Positions 44,456 through 52,707 of a DNA stretch of 62,808 nt are shown here, one piece after another; within the stretch, counting starts at the first letter, position 1, and every line of letters begins with the position of its first letter. Both the position numbers and the translations under genes were made by a program. The notes beneath the pieces were generated by a model. That model saw only the letters and a program-made list of their open reading frames with translations. It was not told the origin of the DNA and did not search any database. Source of the stretch: JARRNJ01 sp037385045. GTDB lineage: Bacteria; Pseudomonadota; Gammaproteobacteria; JASBUN01. The DNA is taken from the NCBI GenBank assembly GCA_037385045.1, contig JARRNJ010000022.1, positions 1 through 62,808 on the forward strand, read 5' to 3'.

Positions 44456-46567
44456 ATGGACCTGATGTCACCCCAATCCCTGCTGCAATGGCTGATTCAA
44501 TGGACCAGCCAGTATCCCGCGTGGACCGGAGTGGTGATCTTCGCCACCGCCATGCTGGAGTCCCTGGTACTGGTCGGCATGGTGGTCCCGGGGGCGGCGA
44601 TGATGCTCGGAGTGGGCGCCCTGATCGCCCTCGGCGCCCTCGACCTGTGGCCGTCCCTGGCCTGGGCCGCCGCCGGCGCTGTGGCCGGCGACGGCATCAG
44701 CTTCTGGATCGGCTACCGCTTTCGCGACCACCTGCGCGGCATCTGGCCGTTCTCGCGCTTCACCTCCCTGATCGATCGCGGCGAGACATTCTTCCAGCGC
44801 CACGGCGGCAAGAGCGTCGTGCTCGGCCGGTTCGTCGGGCCGGTCCGCGCCGTCATTCCCACCATCGCAGGCATGATGGCGATGTCGCCGCGCCGCTTCG
44901 TGATCATCAACGTCCTGTCGGCGATCGCCTGGGCGCCCGCCTACATTCTGCCGGGCGTGGTGTTCGGCGCCTCGCTCAAACTGGCCTCAGAGGTCGCCGT
45001 GCGCCTGGTGGTGCTGATCCTGTTGCTGGCGGCGTTGCTGCTGCTCACGGGATGGATCGTTCGCCGGGTGCTCGCGTTCCTGCAGCCGCGCACGGCGGCC
45101 ATGCTTGCCGCATTCGAGCGCTGGGGCCGGCGCCACCCCCGCGCCGGCGATGTGGGGGCCGCACTGATCGATCCGCGCCATCCCGAGTCCAAGGCCCTGT
45201 TCGTGCTTGCCGGCCTGCTGTTGGTCGCCGCGGCGGGCTTTTCCGCGATTCTCGCCTATGTCGCCGGGGCACCGGGCGCCGCCGGCCTCGACCGTACGGT
45301 CTACAACCTCATGCGCAGCCTGCGCACCCCGTGGGCGGACTCAGTCATGGTTTCCGTGACCATGCTCGGCGATGCCTTTGTCTACGCCGCCGTCACCGCC
45401 GCGGTGGCAGCCTGGTTGCTGTGGAAACGCAACCCGCCGGCGGCGGTGCATCTGCTCAGTGCTGTCGCTTTCGGCGCCATCCTCAACCGGGTGCTCAAAC
45501 TGACCCTCCACGTCCCGCGTCCCACAGAACTCTACACCGGCGTGTCCAGCTTTTCGTTTCCCAGCGGACACGCCACCATGGCGATGGTCACCTACGGCTT
45601 TCTGGCGGTCCTGGTGGCGCGGGAATTGCGCCCCGGACGCCGGCGGTTCGCGTACGTGGCCGCCGGATTGTTGATCATCTCCATCGCCGCGTCCCGGGTG
45701 TACCTGGGCGCGCACTGGTTCACCGACGTGGCAGGGGGCCTGGCGCTGGGGCTGGCGTGGGTGGCACTGCTCGGCATCGCCTACCGCAGACACTTTGCAC
45801 CGGCGGTGCCTGCAGCCGGGCTGGTGCTGACGGTCGTGCTGTCGCTCACCCTTGCCGCCGGCGTTCATATGGCCGGCGAACACGGCGACGAGCTGCAGCG
45901 CTACGCTTTGCGCCAACCCGTGCGCAGCATGACTCTGGCAAACTGGTGGAGCGATGGCTGGCGGACGCTTGAGGCCTTCCGCGATGACCTGCGCGGTGCC
46001 GACCAGCAACCGTTCAACTTGCAATGGGCCGGTGAGCTGCAGGCGTTAAGCGCGCATCTGCAGCGCCACGGTTGGCGCCGGCCGGTGCCGGCCACGCTGG
46101 GCAACAGCCTGCAGTGGCTGAATCCGCATCCGAAGCTGGCGGGGCTGCCGCTGCTGCCCCAGGTCAACAACGGGCGCCACGAACAACTGCTGCTGGTGCA
46201 TCCGGGTCGGGAGCCCGACCGGCAGTGGGCGCTGCGACTCTGGCGTTCGAATGTCCGCATCCCCGGCTCCGGAGCCGCGGTATGGCTGGGCAGCGTCACC
46301 GAACAGCGCCTGTCGCGCACCCTGCGTTTGTTCTCCTACCCGCAACGGCTCGACACCTACGATGCACCCCTCTCGGCCCTGGCCCCGGCTCTCCAAGGGC
46401 TGCGCTGGCGCACGGCCAGGCGCGCCGCGAACGAGGTCCCTGCAGGCGTCAACTGGGACGGCCGGGTGGTATTGGCGACCGGCGCCCCGGCAGGCGACGG
46501 GCTCACAGGATATTCACACCCTCCAACAGCCGATACAGCTGTTGCAGGCGTTCCAGCGGGTCGGTGA
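44456..46567 (+). CDS. DedA - PAP2 phosphatase - LssY C-terminal fusion
   Basis: A 703-aa membrane protein of three modules. Residues ~1-200 are a DedA/SNARE-associated domain (GRFVGPVRAVIPTIAG), as in lipid flippases/undecaprenyl-phosphate transporters. Residues ~250-440 form a PAP2 lipid phosphatase with the motifs KLTLHVPRP, SFPSGHA and SRVYLGAHWFTD. Residues ~480-680 resemble the LssY C-terminal domain. It may couple transport and dephosphorylation of a polyprenyl or phospholipid phosphate; that link is inference. Its 3' end overlaps the convergent Lon-N gene by 65 bp. Confidence 0.9.
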   Translation: MDLMSPQSLLQWLIQWTSQYPAWTGVVIFATAMLESLVLVGMVVPGAAMMLGVGALIALGALDLWPSLAWAAAGAVAGDGISFWIGYRFRDHLRGIWPFSRFTSLIDRGETFFQRHGGKSVVLGRFVGPVRAVIPTIAGMMAMSPRRFVIINVLSAIAWAPAYILPGVVFGASLKLASEVAVRLVVLILLLAALLLLTGWIVRRVLAFLQPRTAAMLAAFERWGRRHPRAGDVGAALIDPRHPESKALFVLAGLLLVAAAGFSAILAYVAGAPGAAGLDRTVYNLMRSLRTPWADSVMVSVTMLGDAFVYAAVTAAVAAWLLWKRNPPAAVHLLSAVAFGAILNRVLKLTLHVPRPTELYTGVSSFSFPSGHATMAMVTYGFLAVLVARELRPGRRRFAYVAAGLLIISIAASRVYLGAHWFTDVAGGLALGLAWVALLGIAYRRHFAPAVPAAGLVLTVVLSLTLAAGVHMAGEHGDELQRYALRQPVRSMTLANWWSDGWRTLEAFRDDLRGADQQPFNLQWAGELQALSAHLQRHGWRRPVPATLGNSLQWLNPHPKLAGLPLLPQVNNGRHEQLLLVHPGREPDRQWALRLWRSNVRIPGSGAAVWLGSVTEQRLSRTLRLFSYPQRLDTYDAPLSALAPALQGLRWRTARRAANEVPAGVNWDGRVVLATGAPAGDGLTGYSHPPTADTAVAGVPAGR

Positions 46568-47114
46568 GTTCCAGCAGGTACTGCTTGCGCGCCATGCTCA
46601 GCGGCAACAGCTCCGCCAGCCGGAATCCCACCCAGGACGCGTCCGCGAAACGTTTTGGAACAGCCGCATAGTGGTGGCCCGCCTTGTCCAGCAGCTCACC
46701 CAACAGATGAGTGAGCCCGAGGTACGGGTCGGGCAGCTCCGCGGCCGCTTCATCGGGCAGCAGCTCCACTTCCGCCACGGCCAGCTGATTGGCCTGAACC
46801 GCCACCGAGCTGATGCGGAAGCGCCGCTCGCCGATGGCGGTCACGCCCAGCAGGCCGTCATGGCGCCGGTGCCAGTCCGTGATGCGCGCTACGGTGCCCA
46901 CCGCATGGGTCTGTGCCGCACCGCCGACTTCGGACCCGGAACTGATCAGGCAGACGCCAAATCCGCAGTCGGTCTTCAGACACCGGCTGACCATCTCCAG
47001 GTACCGGGGCTCGAATATACGCAATGGAAGCGGACCGCCGGGAAACAGCACCGTATGCAGCGGAAACAGCGGAAGTTGCACCAAGGCGGGCTGCATCGGG
47101 GCAGGTTCGGTCAC
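46503..47114 (-). CDS. Lon N-terminal substrate-binding domain protein
   Basis: Stand-alone PUA-like domain related to the N-terminus of Lon protease; no ATPase or protease domain. The 203-aa protein begins LPLFPLHTVLFPGGPLPLRIFEPRYL, split here only as a description of the family hallmark LFPL...PG..LPL.IFE.RY. The role is unknown, possibly in protein quality control. Its start overlaps the ubiX stop by 4 nt, so the two are co-translated. Confidence 0.9.
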   Translation of the reverse strand: MTEPAPMQPALVQLPLFPLHTVLFPGGPLPLRIFEPRYLEMVSRCLKTDCGFGVCLISSGSEVGGAAQTHAVGTVARITDWHRRHDGLLGVTAIGERRFRISSVAVQANQLAVAEVELLPDEAAAELPDPYLGLTHLLGELLDKAGHHYAAVPKRFADASWVGFRLAELLPLSMARKQYLLELTDPLERLQQLYRLLEGVNIL

Positions 47115-47746
47115 TCGCCGGTCAGCTCGCCCCAGCGGGGCAGGAGGCTGTGCTCCAGCTGCAGGTGATCGAGGATCCGCGCCACCACGAAATCTACGAG
47201 ATCGCCGATGCCCTCAGGGCGATGATAGAACCCCGGGTTGGGCGGCAGAATCACCACGCCCATGCGCGCCAGCTTCAACATGTTCTCGAGATGAATCACT
47301 GAAAACGGGGTTTCCCGCGGCACCAGAATCAGGGTACGCCGTTCCTTGAGCGCCACGTCGGCGGCCCGCTCGATGAGGTTGTTGCTGGATCCGCTGGCGA
47401 TCGCCGCCAGGGTGCCGGTGGTGCAGGGGCACACCACCATTGCCTCGGGCGCGCCGCTGCCGCTGGCCACCGGCGCGGTCCACTGCTCCCTGCCGAACAC
47501 CCGCAGCTGGCCGGGCGCGGCGCCATAATGTTGGGTCAATACCCGCTGCGTATCCGCCGCGCGCCCGGGCAGCCTGAGCTCCGTTTCCATACCCAGCACC
47601 ACCTGCCCCGGCTGCGAGATCATCAGATAGACGGTACGGCCCGCCTGCAGCAGGCACTCCAGCAGTCGCAGGCCGTAAGGCGCGCCGGAGGCGCCGGTCA
47701 TGGCCACCGCAATCGCTCGTCGTGGATCGTGTTCGGAAACGGACAT
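47111..47746 (-). CDS. ubiX: Flavin prenyltransferase UbiX
   Basis: Makes the prenylated FMN cofactor of the UbiD decarboxylase in ubiquinone synthesis. The 211-aa flavoprotein has the N-terminal MTGASGAPYG FMN loop, CPCTTGTLAAIASG in the middle, the R-E-T-P-F motif (VPRETPFS) and the PGFYHRP segment. The ATG at 47746 is the family start. Downstream of mpl, upstream of the Lon-N gene. Confidence 0.96.
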   Translation of the reverse strand: MSVSEHDPRRAIAVAMTGASGAPYGLRLLECLLQAGRTVYLMISQPGQVVLGMETELRLPGRAADTQRVLTQHYGAAPGQLRVFGREQWTAPVASGSGAPEAMVVCPCTTGTLAAIASGSSNNLIERAADVALKERRTLILVPRETPFSVIHLENMLKLARMGVVILPPNPGFYHRPEGIGDLVDFVVARILDHLQLEHSLLPRWGELTGE

Positions 47747-47801
47747 GAATTGGCTTCGCTCCTGGCCGCCGAGTTTCCGGCGGCATGGCATGATGCTCCT
47801 G

Positions 47802-49187
47802 CTAGACCTCCGCGGTGACGCCGGCGCGACGGCCCAGCGCCTCGATCAAGCGCTGGTGAATCCCCTCGAAACCGCCGTTGCTCATCACCAGCACATGGTC
47901 GCCGGGGCGGGCGGACTCCGCCACGCGGGCCACCAACGGGGCGACCGCATCGAATACCTCAAGGCGCCCTCCCAATGCCGCCAGGGCCTGGCCGGGATCC
48001 CATTCCAGCCCGGGCGAACGGTACAGCAACACCTGATCGGCGGCCGCCAGCGCCGGGGCCAGGCGTTCGCGGTGCACGCCCATGCGCATGGTGTTGGAGC
48101 GCGGCTCCAGCAACACCACGATGCGCTGGTCGCCAACCCGCGCCCGCAGACCTTCAAGGGTCAGCTGGATTGCGGTCGGGTGGTGGGCAAAATCATCGTA
48201 CACCCGCACCCCGTTCACTTCACCGCGCAGTTCCAGGCGACGCTTGACATTGCGAAAGCCCTGCAACGCCTTGATGGACTGAGCCACCGGCACGCCAGCG
48301 TTGCGCGCCGCCGCGATGGCGGCCAGCGCATTGTGCACGTTGTGCCGGCCAAGCAGATCCCACTGCACGGCGCCGAAGCGCTCGCTGGCGAGGCACACCT
48401 CGAAGCGGCTGCCGTCGGCGGCGCAATCCGCCGCGTGCCACCCGGAAGGCTGCGACGCCGAACCAAACCGCTCCACCGGCGTCCAGCAACCCATGGCAAG
48501 CACGTCGTCCACCGCCGTTTCGTCGCCATTGGCGATGATCAGACCGTTGCCGGGCACGGTCCGCACCAGGTGATGGAACTGGCGCTGGATCGCCGCCAGG
48601 TCCGGGAAAATGTCGGCGTGGTCGAACTCGAGGTTGTTGACGATCAGGGTGCGCGGCCGGTAGTGGACAAATTTCGAACGCTTGTCGAAAAACGCCGTGT
48701 CGTACTCATCGGCTTCCACCACGAAAAAAGGGGCTTCACCCAGACGGGCCGAGACACCGAAATTTTCCGGCACGCCGCCGATCAGGAATCCGGGCGCCAA
48801 ACCGGCGTGCTCAAGGATCCACGTCAGCATGCTGGCGGTAGTGGTCTTACCGTGGGTTCCGGCCACGGCCAGCACCCAGCGCTCCGCCAGCACGTGCTCG
48901 GCAAGCCACTGCGGGCCGGACGTGTAGCGCAGGCCGCGATCGAGCATATACTCGATAACCGGCGCACCGCGGCTCATGACATTGCCAACCACCACGCAAT
49001 CGGGCTCCGGTTGCAGGTGTTGCGGCGCGAACCCTTCCTGCACGAGGATACCCGCGGCTTCCAGCTGGGTGCTCATGGGCGGGTAGACGTTGGCGTCGGA
49101 GCCGCTCACCTCATGCCCGGCGGCGCGCGCCAGCAAGGCCAGGCCGCCCATGAACGTACCGCAGATTCCCAATACGTGTATATGCAC
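47802..49187 (-). CDS. mpl: UDP-N-acetylmuramate:L-alanyl-gamma-D-glutamyl-meso-DAP ligase
   Basis: Reattaches recycled murein tripeptide to UDP-MurNAc. The 461-aa Mur ligase starts with GTG at 49187 (GAGGAAA 7 nt upstream) and opens with HIHVLGICGTFMGG. The ATP loop AGTHGKTTT is near residue 115, and DDFAHHPTA occurs in the third domain. Motifs and length fit Mpl rather than MurC. With anmK and ampD it completes three steps of wall recycling in this window. Confidence 0.95.
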   Translation of the reverse strand: MHIHVLGICGTFMGGLALLARAAGHEVSGSDANVYPPMSTQLEAAGILVQEGFAPQHLQPEPDCVVVGNVMSRGAPVIEYMLDRGLRYTSGPQWLAEHVLAERWVLAVAGTHGKTTTASMLTWILEHAGLAPGFLIGGVPENFGVSARLGEAPFFVVEADEYDTAFFDKRSKFVHYRPRTLIVNNLEFDHADIFPDLAAIQRQFHHLVRTVPGNGLIIANGDETAVDDVLAMGCWTPVERFGSASQPSGWHAADCAADGSRFEVCLASERFGAVQWDLLGRHNVHNALAAIAAARNAGVPVAQSIKALQGFRNVKRRLELRGEVNGVRVYDDFAHHPTAIQLTLEGLRARVGDQRIVVLLEPRSNTMRMGVHRERLAPALAAADQVLLYRSPGLEWDPGQALAALGGRLEVFDAVAPLVARVAESARPGDHVLVMSNGGFEGIHQRLIEALGRRAGVTAEV

Positions 49188-49255
49188 TCGGGATTTCCTC
49201 TTCGGAGTGGCCCCCATCATACCCGCTGTGCGCGGCCAGCCAAAACAAATACACT

Positions 49256-49275
49256 CGCGCGGAGCGCGCCCTACC
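49256..49275 (-). repeat. Possible single REP-like element with GTAG signature
   Basis: On the minus strand the sequence reads GGTAGGGCGCGCTCCGCGCG: a GTAG tetranucleotide followed by a short GC stem (CGCGC/GCGCG around GGA). This resembles REP sequences mobilised by RAYT transposases. Only one copy is seen in the window. Confidence 0.3.
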
Positions 49276-49304
49276 TTGACCACCCCGGGGACGGTGTTTA
49301 TTGT
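49276..49304 (+). promoter_or_regulatory. Promoter upstream of cfa
   Basis: -35 TTGACC (49276-49281), 17-bp spacer, -10 TATTGT (49299-49304). The start of transcription would be near 49311, leaving a leader of about 85 nt before the cfa ATG. Confidence 0.6.
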
Positions 49305-49397
49305 TAGGTGAAAGTGGATCAGACATGGATTTGGGCGCTGAGCCGCCGCCGAGCGTCGGCGCTCCGTGCATCATTATGATCTGAAGGATCCCGTTCC

Positions 49398-50675
49398 ATG
49401 AGCTCCGACAACAAAACATCCGGCGCCACCGCACTGCCGAACCGCAAACCTGTGGCGACGTCCGGCCAGGCCGGCATGCTCAGCCGATGGTTGGCCCAGA
49501 AGCTGCTTCAGGCCAGCGGCAACCCGCGGGTACGCATCCGCCTGTGGGATAAGACGGAACTGCGCGTGGAAGATGGTCCCACGCCGATCGCCACCATGCG
49601 CGTGCATACGCGCCCGGCGCTGTGGCGCCTGGCCCTGCGCCCGGACCTGTTTTTCGGCGAAGGCTACATGTCGGGCGAGATCGAGGTCGACGGCGATCTG
49701 GTTGCGTTCCTCGAAGAGGTCTACCGCGCAGGCGATCACGACAGCACCGGTACCCTGCGTGATTGGGCCCGGCGGGTCTTGGCTCACCGCAAGACCAACA
49801 GCCTGCTGGGCTCGCGAAGCAACATCCACCACCATTACGATATCGGCAACGAGTTCTACCGGCTGTGGCTCGACACTGCGGCCATGCAGTACACCTGCGC
49901 CTATTTCCCCCACATGGACGCGAGCCTGGAGCAGGCCCAGGTCGCCAAGCTCGACCACGTCTGCCGCAAGCTGCAGCTGCGCCCCGGCCAGACCGTGATC
50001 GAAGCCGGCTGCGGCTGGGGCGGCCTGGCCCGCCACATGGCGCGCGAATACGGCGTCACCGTACGGGCTTACAATATTTCTCACGAACAGGTGCGTTACG
50101 CCCGCGAGCGCGCCGCAGCCGAAGGGCTCGCCGACCGGGTCGAATATGTCGAGGACGACTACCGCAACATTTCCGGACAGTGCGACGCGTTCGTATCGGT
50201 GGGCATGCTCGAGCATGTGGGCCCGGAGCACTACGTGGAACTGGGCCGGGTCATCGACCGGGTGTTGAGCCTCCGCGGCCGCGGCCTGATTCATTCCATC
50301 GGCCGCAACCGGGCCGCACCCATGAACGCCTGGATCGAGCGCCGCATCTTTCCCGGAGCCCACCCGCCGTCACTGCGGGAAATGATGGACATCTTCGAAG
50401 AGCATCAATTCTCGATCCTTGACGTGGAAAACCTGCGGCCGCACTACGCCGAAACCCTGCGCCACTGGCTGGACCGTTACGAGCTCCAGCTCGACAAGGT
50501 CGAGGAGATGTTCGACGCGCCGTTCATTCGCGCGTGGCGACTGTATCTCGCCGGCTCCATCGCCGCGTTCACCACCGGGGAGTTGCAGCTGTTCCAGGTG
50601 GCCTTCACCCGCCACGCCAACAACGATATCCCGCTGACCCGGGAGTACTTGTACCGGACCGGAGCGGACAGCTAG
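49398..50675 (+). CDS. cfa: Cyclopropane-fatty-acyl-phospholipid synthase
   Basis: SAM-dependent enzyme that methylenates the double bond of membrane phospholipid acyl chains. The 425-aa protein has an N-terminal lipid-binding domain (including FFGEGYMSGEIEVDG) and a methyltransferase core with NIHHHYDIGNEFY, YTCAYF and the SAM loop EAGCGWGGLA. A cardiolipin-synthase-like gene follows after 67 nt, so the pair may remodel membrane lipids together. Confidence 0.95.
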   Translation: MSSDNKTSGATALPNRKPVATSGQAGMLSRWLAQKLLQASGNPRVRIRLWDKTELRVEDGPTPIATMRVHTRPALWRLALRPDLFFGEGYMSGEIEVDGDLVAFLEEVYRAGDHDSTGTLRDWARRVLAHRKTNSLLGSRSNIHHHYDIGNEFYRLWLDTAAMQYTCAYFPHMDASLEQAQVAKLDHVCRKLQLRPGQTVIEAGCGWGGLARHMAREYGVTVRAYNISHEQVRYARERAAAEGLADRVEYVEDDYRNISGQCDAFVSVGMLEHVGPEHYVELGRVIDRVLSLRGRGLIHSIGRNRAAPMNAWIERRIFPGAHPPSLREMMDIFEEHQFSILDVENLRPHYAETLRHWLDRYELQLDKVEEMFDAPFIRAWRLYLAGSIAAFTTGELQLFQVAFTRHANNDIPLTREYLYRTGADS

Positions 50676-50742
50676 CGGGGCCGTCCGACCGGTTTCGCGC
50701 CCTCCGGCAGGGGCCCGCGGCAAGCTGGAAGCTGGATGATCC

Positions 50743-51927
50743 ATGCCAGGCCAGGCTGCACCGACGTCCAAGTACCGATTTCCCTGGCGCCAAGGCAACC
50801 GCCTGCGGCTGCTGATTGACGGCGGCGAATTTTATCCGCGCATGCTCGAAGCAATTGCCGGCGCGCGCCGTTACATCCTGCTGGAAATGTATCTGTTCGA
50901 GTCGGGCCTGGTGGCCTCCGATTTCATCACCGCCCTGACTTCCGCCGCCGCCCGCGGCGTCCGGGTCCACCTTCTGCTGGACGACTACGGCGCCATGCGC
51001 CTGACGCGGCGCGACCGCCAACGGCTCACCGATGCCGGGGTCGCCCTGGCGTTCTACAATCCCATCCGCGTTGGCCGGATTCAACGCAGTCTGTTCCGCG
51101 ATCACCGGAAATTGCTGCTGATCGACGGCGAAACCGCCTACACCGGCGGCGCGGGCATCACCGACGAGTTCGACCCGAAACTCTACCCGGCTTCCCACTG
51201 GCATGAACTGATGGTGGAGATCCGCGGCCCGAACGTGCTCGACTGGCAAATCCTGTTCAAGGACAATTGGATGCATTGGGCGCCCGACCCGCTACACCTG
51301 CCTGCCGCCCCGGCGCCGCAAGCGACCGGCGGATGGCTGGGCCGCGTCACGTCAAGCCGCAGCCCAGTGCGCTCGGAGATCGCCCGGTCATTCGTCCGCC
51401 GCATCCGCTACGCCGAACGCCGCGCCTGGCTGGCCACTGCGTATTTCGCGCCATCGCGCAAGCTGCGTCGGGCGCTGCGCCGGGCGGCCCGGCGCGGCGT
51501 CGACGTGCGCGTCATGCTGCCCGGCCCCCACACGGATCACGGTTGGGTGCGAACCATCGGGCGCCGCTACTACGCCCGGCTGTTGCGCGCCGGCGTGCGG
51601 ATCTTCGAATACCAGCCGCGTTTTCTGCATGTCAAGTTGGCGCTGTGCGACCAGTGGAGCAGCGTCGGCTCAAGCAACGTCGACCGCTGGAACCTGCGCT
51701 GGAATCTCGAAGCCAATCAGGAAGTCGACGACAGCGAATTCGCCGACGAAGTGCAGGCGTTGTTCGAGCGTGATCTGCACAATTGCCGGGAGTTTCACTA
51801 CCACCAATGGCTGCGGCGGCCCTGGTACCGCCGGCTAAAGGAATGGTCGCTGGGCTACCTGGCACGGGCGCTGGCTTGGTTCAGTTACAAGAAACATCGC
51901 CCCTCGCGGCGTGACCCGCCGCTGTAA
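50743..51927 (+). CDS. Cardiolipin synthase-like phospholipase D family protein
   Basis: Transfers a phosphatidyl group between phospholipids, by family. The 394-aa protein has two HKD motifs: HRKLLLID (about 121-128) and HVKLALCD in the second half, the latter followed by GSSN. It lacks the N-terminal transmembrane helices of ClsA and resembles ClsB (YbhO) more. No signal peptide is seen; the C-terminus is basic and may associate with the membrane. Confidence 0.9.
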   Translation: MPGQAAPTSKYRFPWRQGNRLRLLIDGGEFYPRMLEAIAGARRYILLEMYLFESGLVASDFITALTSAAARGVRVHLLLDDYGAMRLTRRDRQRLTDAGVALAFYNPIRVGRIQRSLFRDHRKLLLIDGETAYTGGAGITDEFDPKLYPASHWHELMVEIRGPNVLDWQILFKDNWMHWAPDPLHLPAAPAPQATGGWLGRVTSSRSPVRSEIARSFVRRIRYAERRAWLATAYFAPSRKLRRALRRAARRGVDVRVMLPGPHTDHGWVRTIGRRYYARLLRAGVRIFEYQPRFLHVKLALCDQWSSVGSSNVDRWNLRWNLEANQEVDDSEFADEVQALFERDLHNCREFHYHQWLRRPWYRRLKEWSLGYLARALAWFSYKKHRPSRRDPPL

Positions 51928-51976
51928 ACGGCGACGCGGTTTACCCCGACCGGACCACCCGACGCGACCAGGGCAC

Positions 51977-52000
51977 AAAAAAGCGGGGCCGAAGCCCCGC
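51977..52000 (-). terminator. Intrinsic terminator of the DsrE-like lipoprotein gene
   Basis: Minus strand: GCGGGGC, TTCG tetraloop, GCCCCGC, then TTTTTT. This perfect 7-bp GC stem ends transcription 32 nt after the stop codon of the gene at 52032. Confidence 0.9.
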
Positions 52001-52031
52001 GGCAGGTCAGGCAGAGGTCGAATCCGACCGT

Positions 52032-52484
52032 TCAGGGGCGCACATAGGCGTAGCCCTGCTCCTGCAGTTCCATGATGCGCCCCACGCCCGCCGGGACGAC
52101 CACGACGCCGTCGGTCAGAGCCGGCTTGTGGCCGGTCTTGCGAGCGATCTTCTTCATGGTGTTGCCACAGGCATTGAAGTGCACACCTTCCATCGCCATG
52201 CTGGCAACCCGCTCGGCGTTCTTGCTCTTGCGTGTCAACAGGCTCAGACCGGGCCCATAGGCGACAACCTGGACATCCACATTGTCCCTGCCATAGGCCT
52301 TGCGTACGTTGGCCGCATTGTTGAGGGCAATCGTCTGGGTCTTGGGATCGTTGGTGCTGACCTGGATCACGACCTTGTGGAATACCGGCTCCTTGACCTC
52401 AGCGGTCTTCTGGCCGCAACCGGTCAACGCCAGCACCGCGGCGGCGAACACAGTATACAGTGACAGTCTGCGTACTTGCTTCAT
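52032..52484 (-). CDS. DsrE-family lipoprotein
   Basis: A 150-aa protein with a lipoprotein signal peptide (lipobox LTGC, lipid cysteine at ~23) and a DsrE/DsrF-like domain (about 35-150). The conserved cysteine is in NACGNTM. DsrE-type proteins carry persulfide sulfur, and lipoprotein versions are frequent in sulfur oxidisers; the role here is inferred from the family. A single-gene unit: GGAGG precedes the ATG and an intrinsic terminator follows. Confidence 0.85.
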   Translation of the reverse strand: MKQVRRLSLYTVFAAAVLALTGCGQKTAEVKEPVFHKVVIQVSTNDPKTQTIALNNAANVRKAYGRDNVDVQVVAYGPGLSLLTRKSKNAERVASMAMEGVHFNACGNTMKKIARKTGHKPALTDGVVVVPAGVGRIMELQEQGYAYVRP

Positions 52485-52707
52485 CTACAACCTCCTACAT
52501 GGATACGGACTTGGACTTACGTAACTGACGGCATACATTTGCCGTCCCCCTCCGACGTTTCGCACGCAAAGCGTGGGCAGTCCGTCTTTTTATTGTTGTC
52601 TCGCGGCCGCCGGTACCCGGGACAGGGAACGCCGACGACGGCCGCCCGCAGCACGGGCGACACCTGGTCATACTCCGAGCGCCGCTATCACGCGCCCGGC
52701 AAAACAA

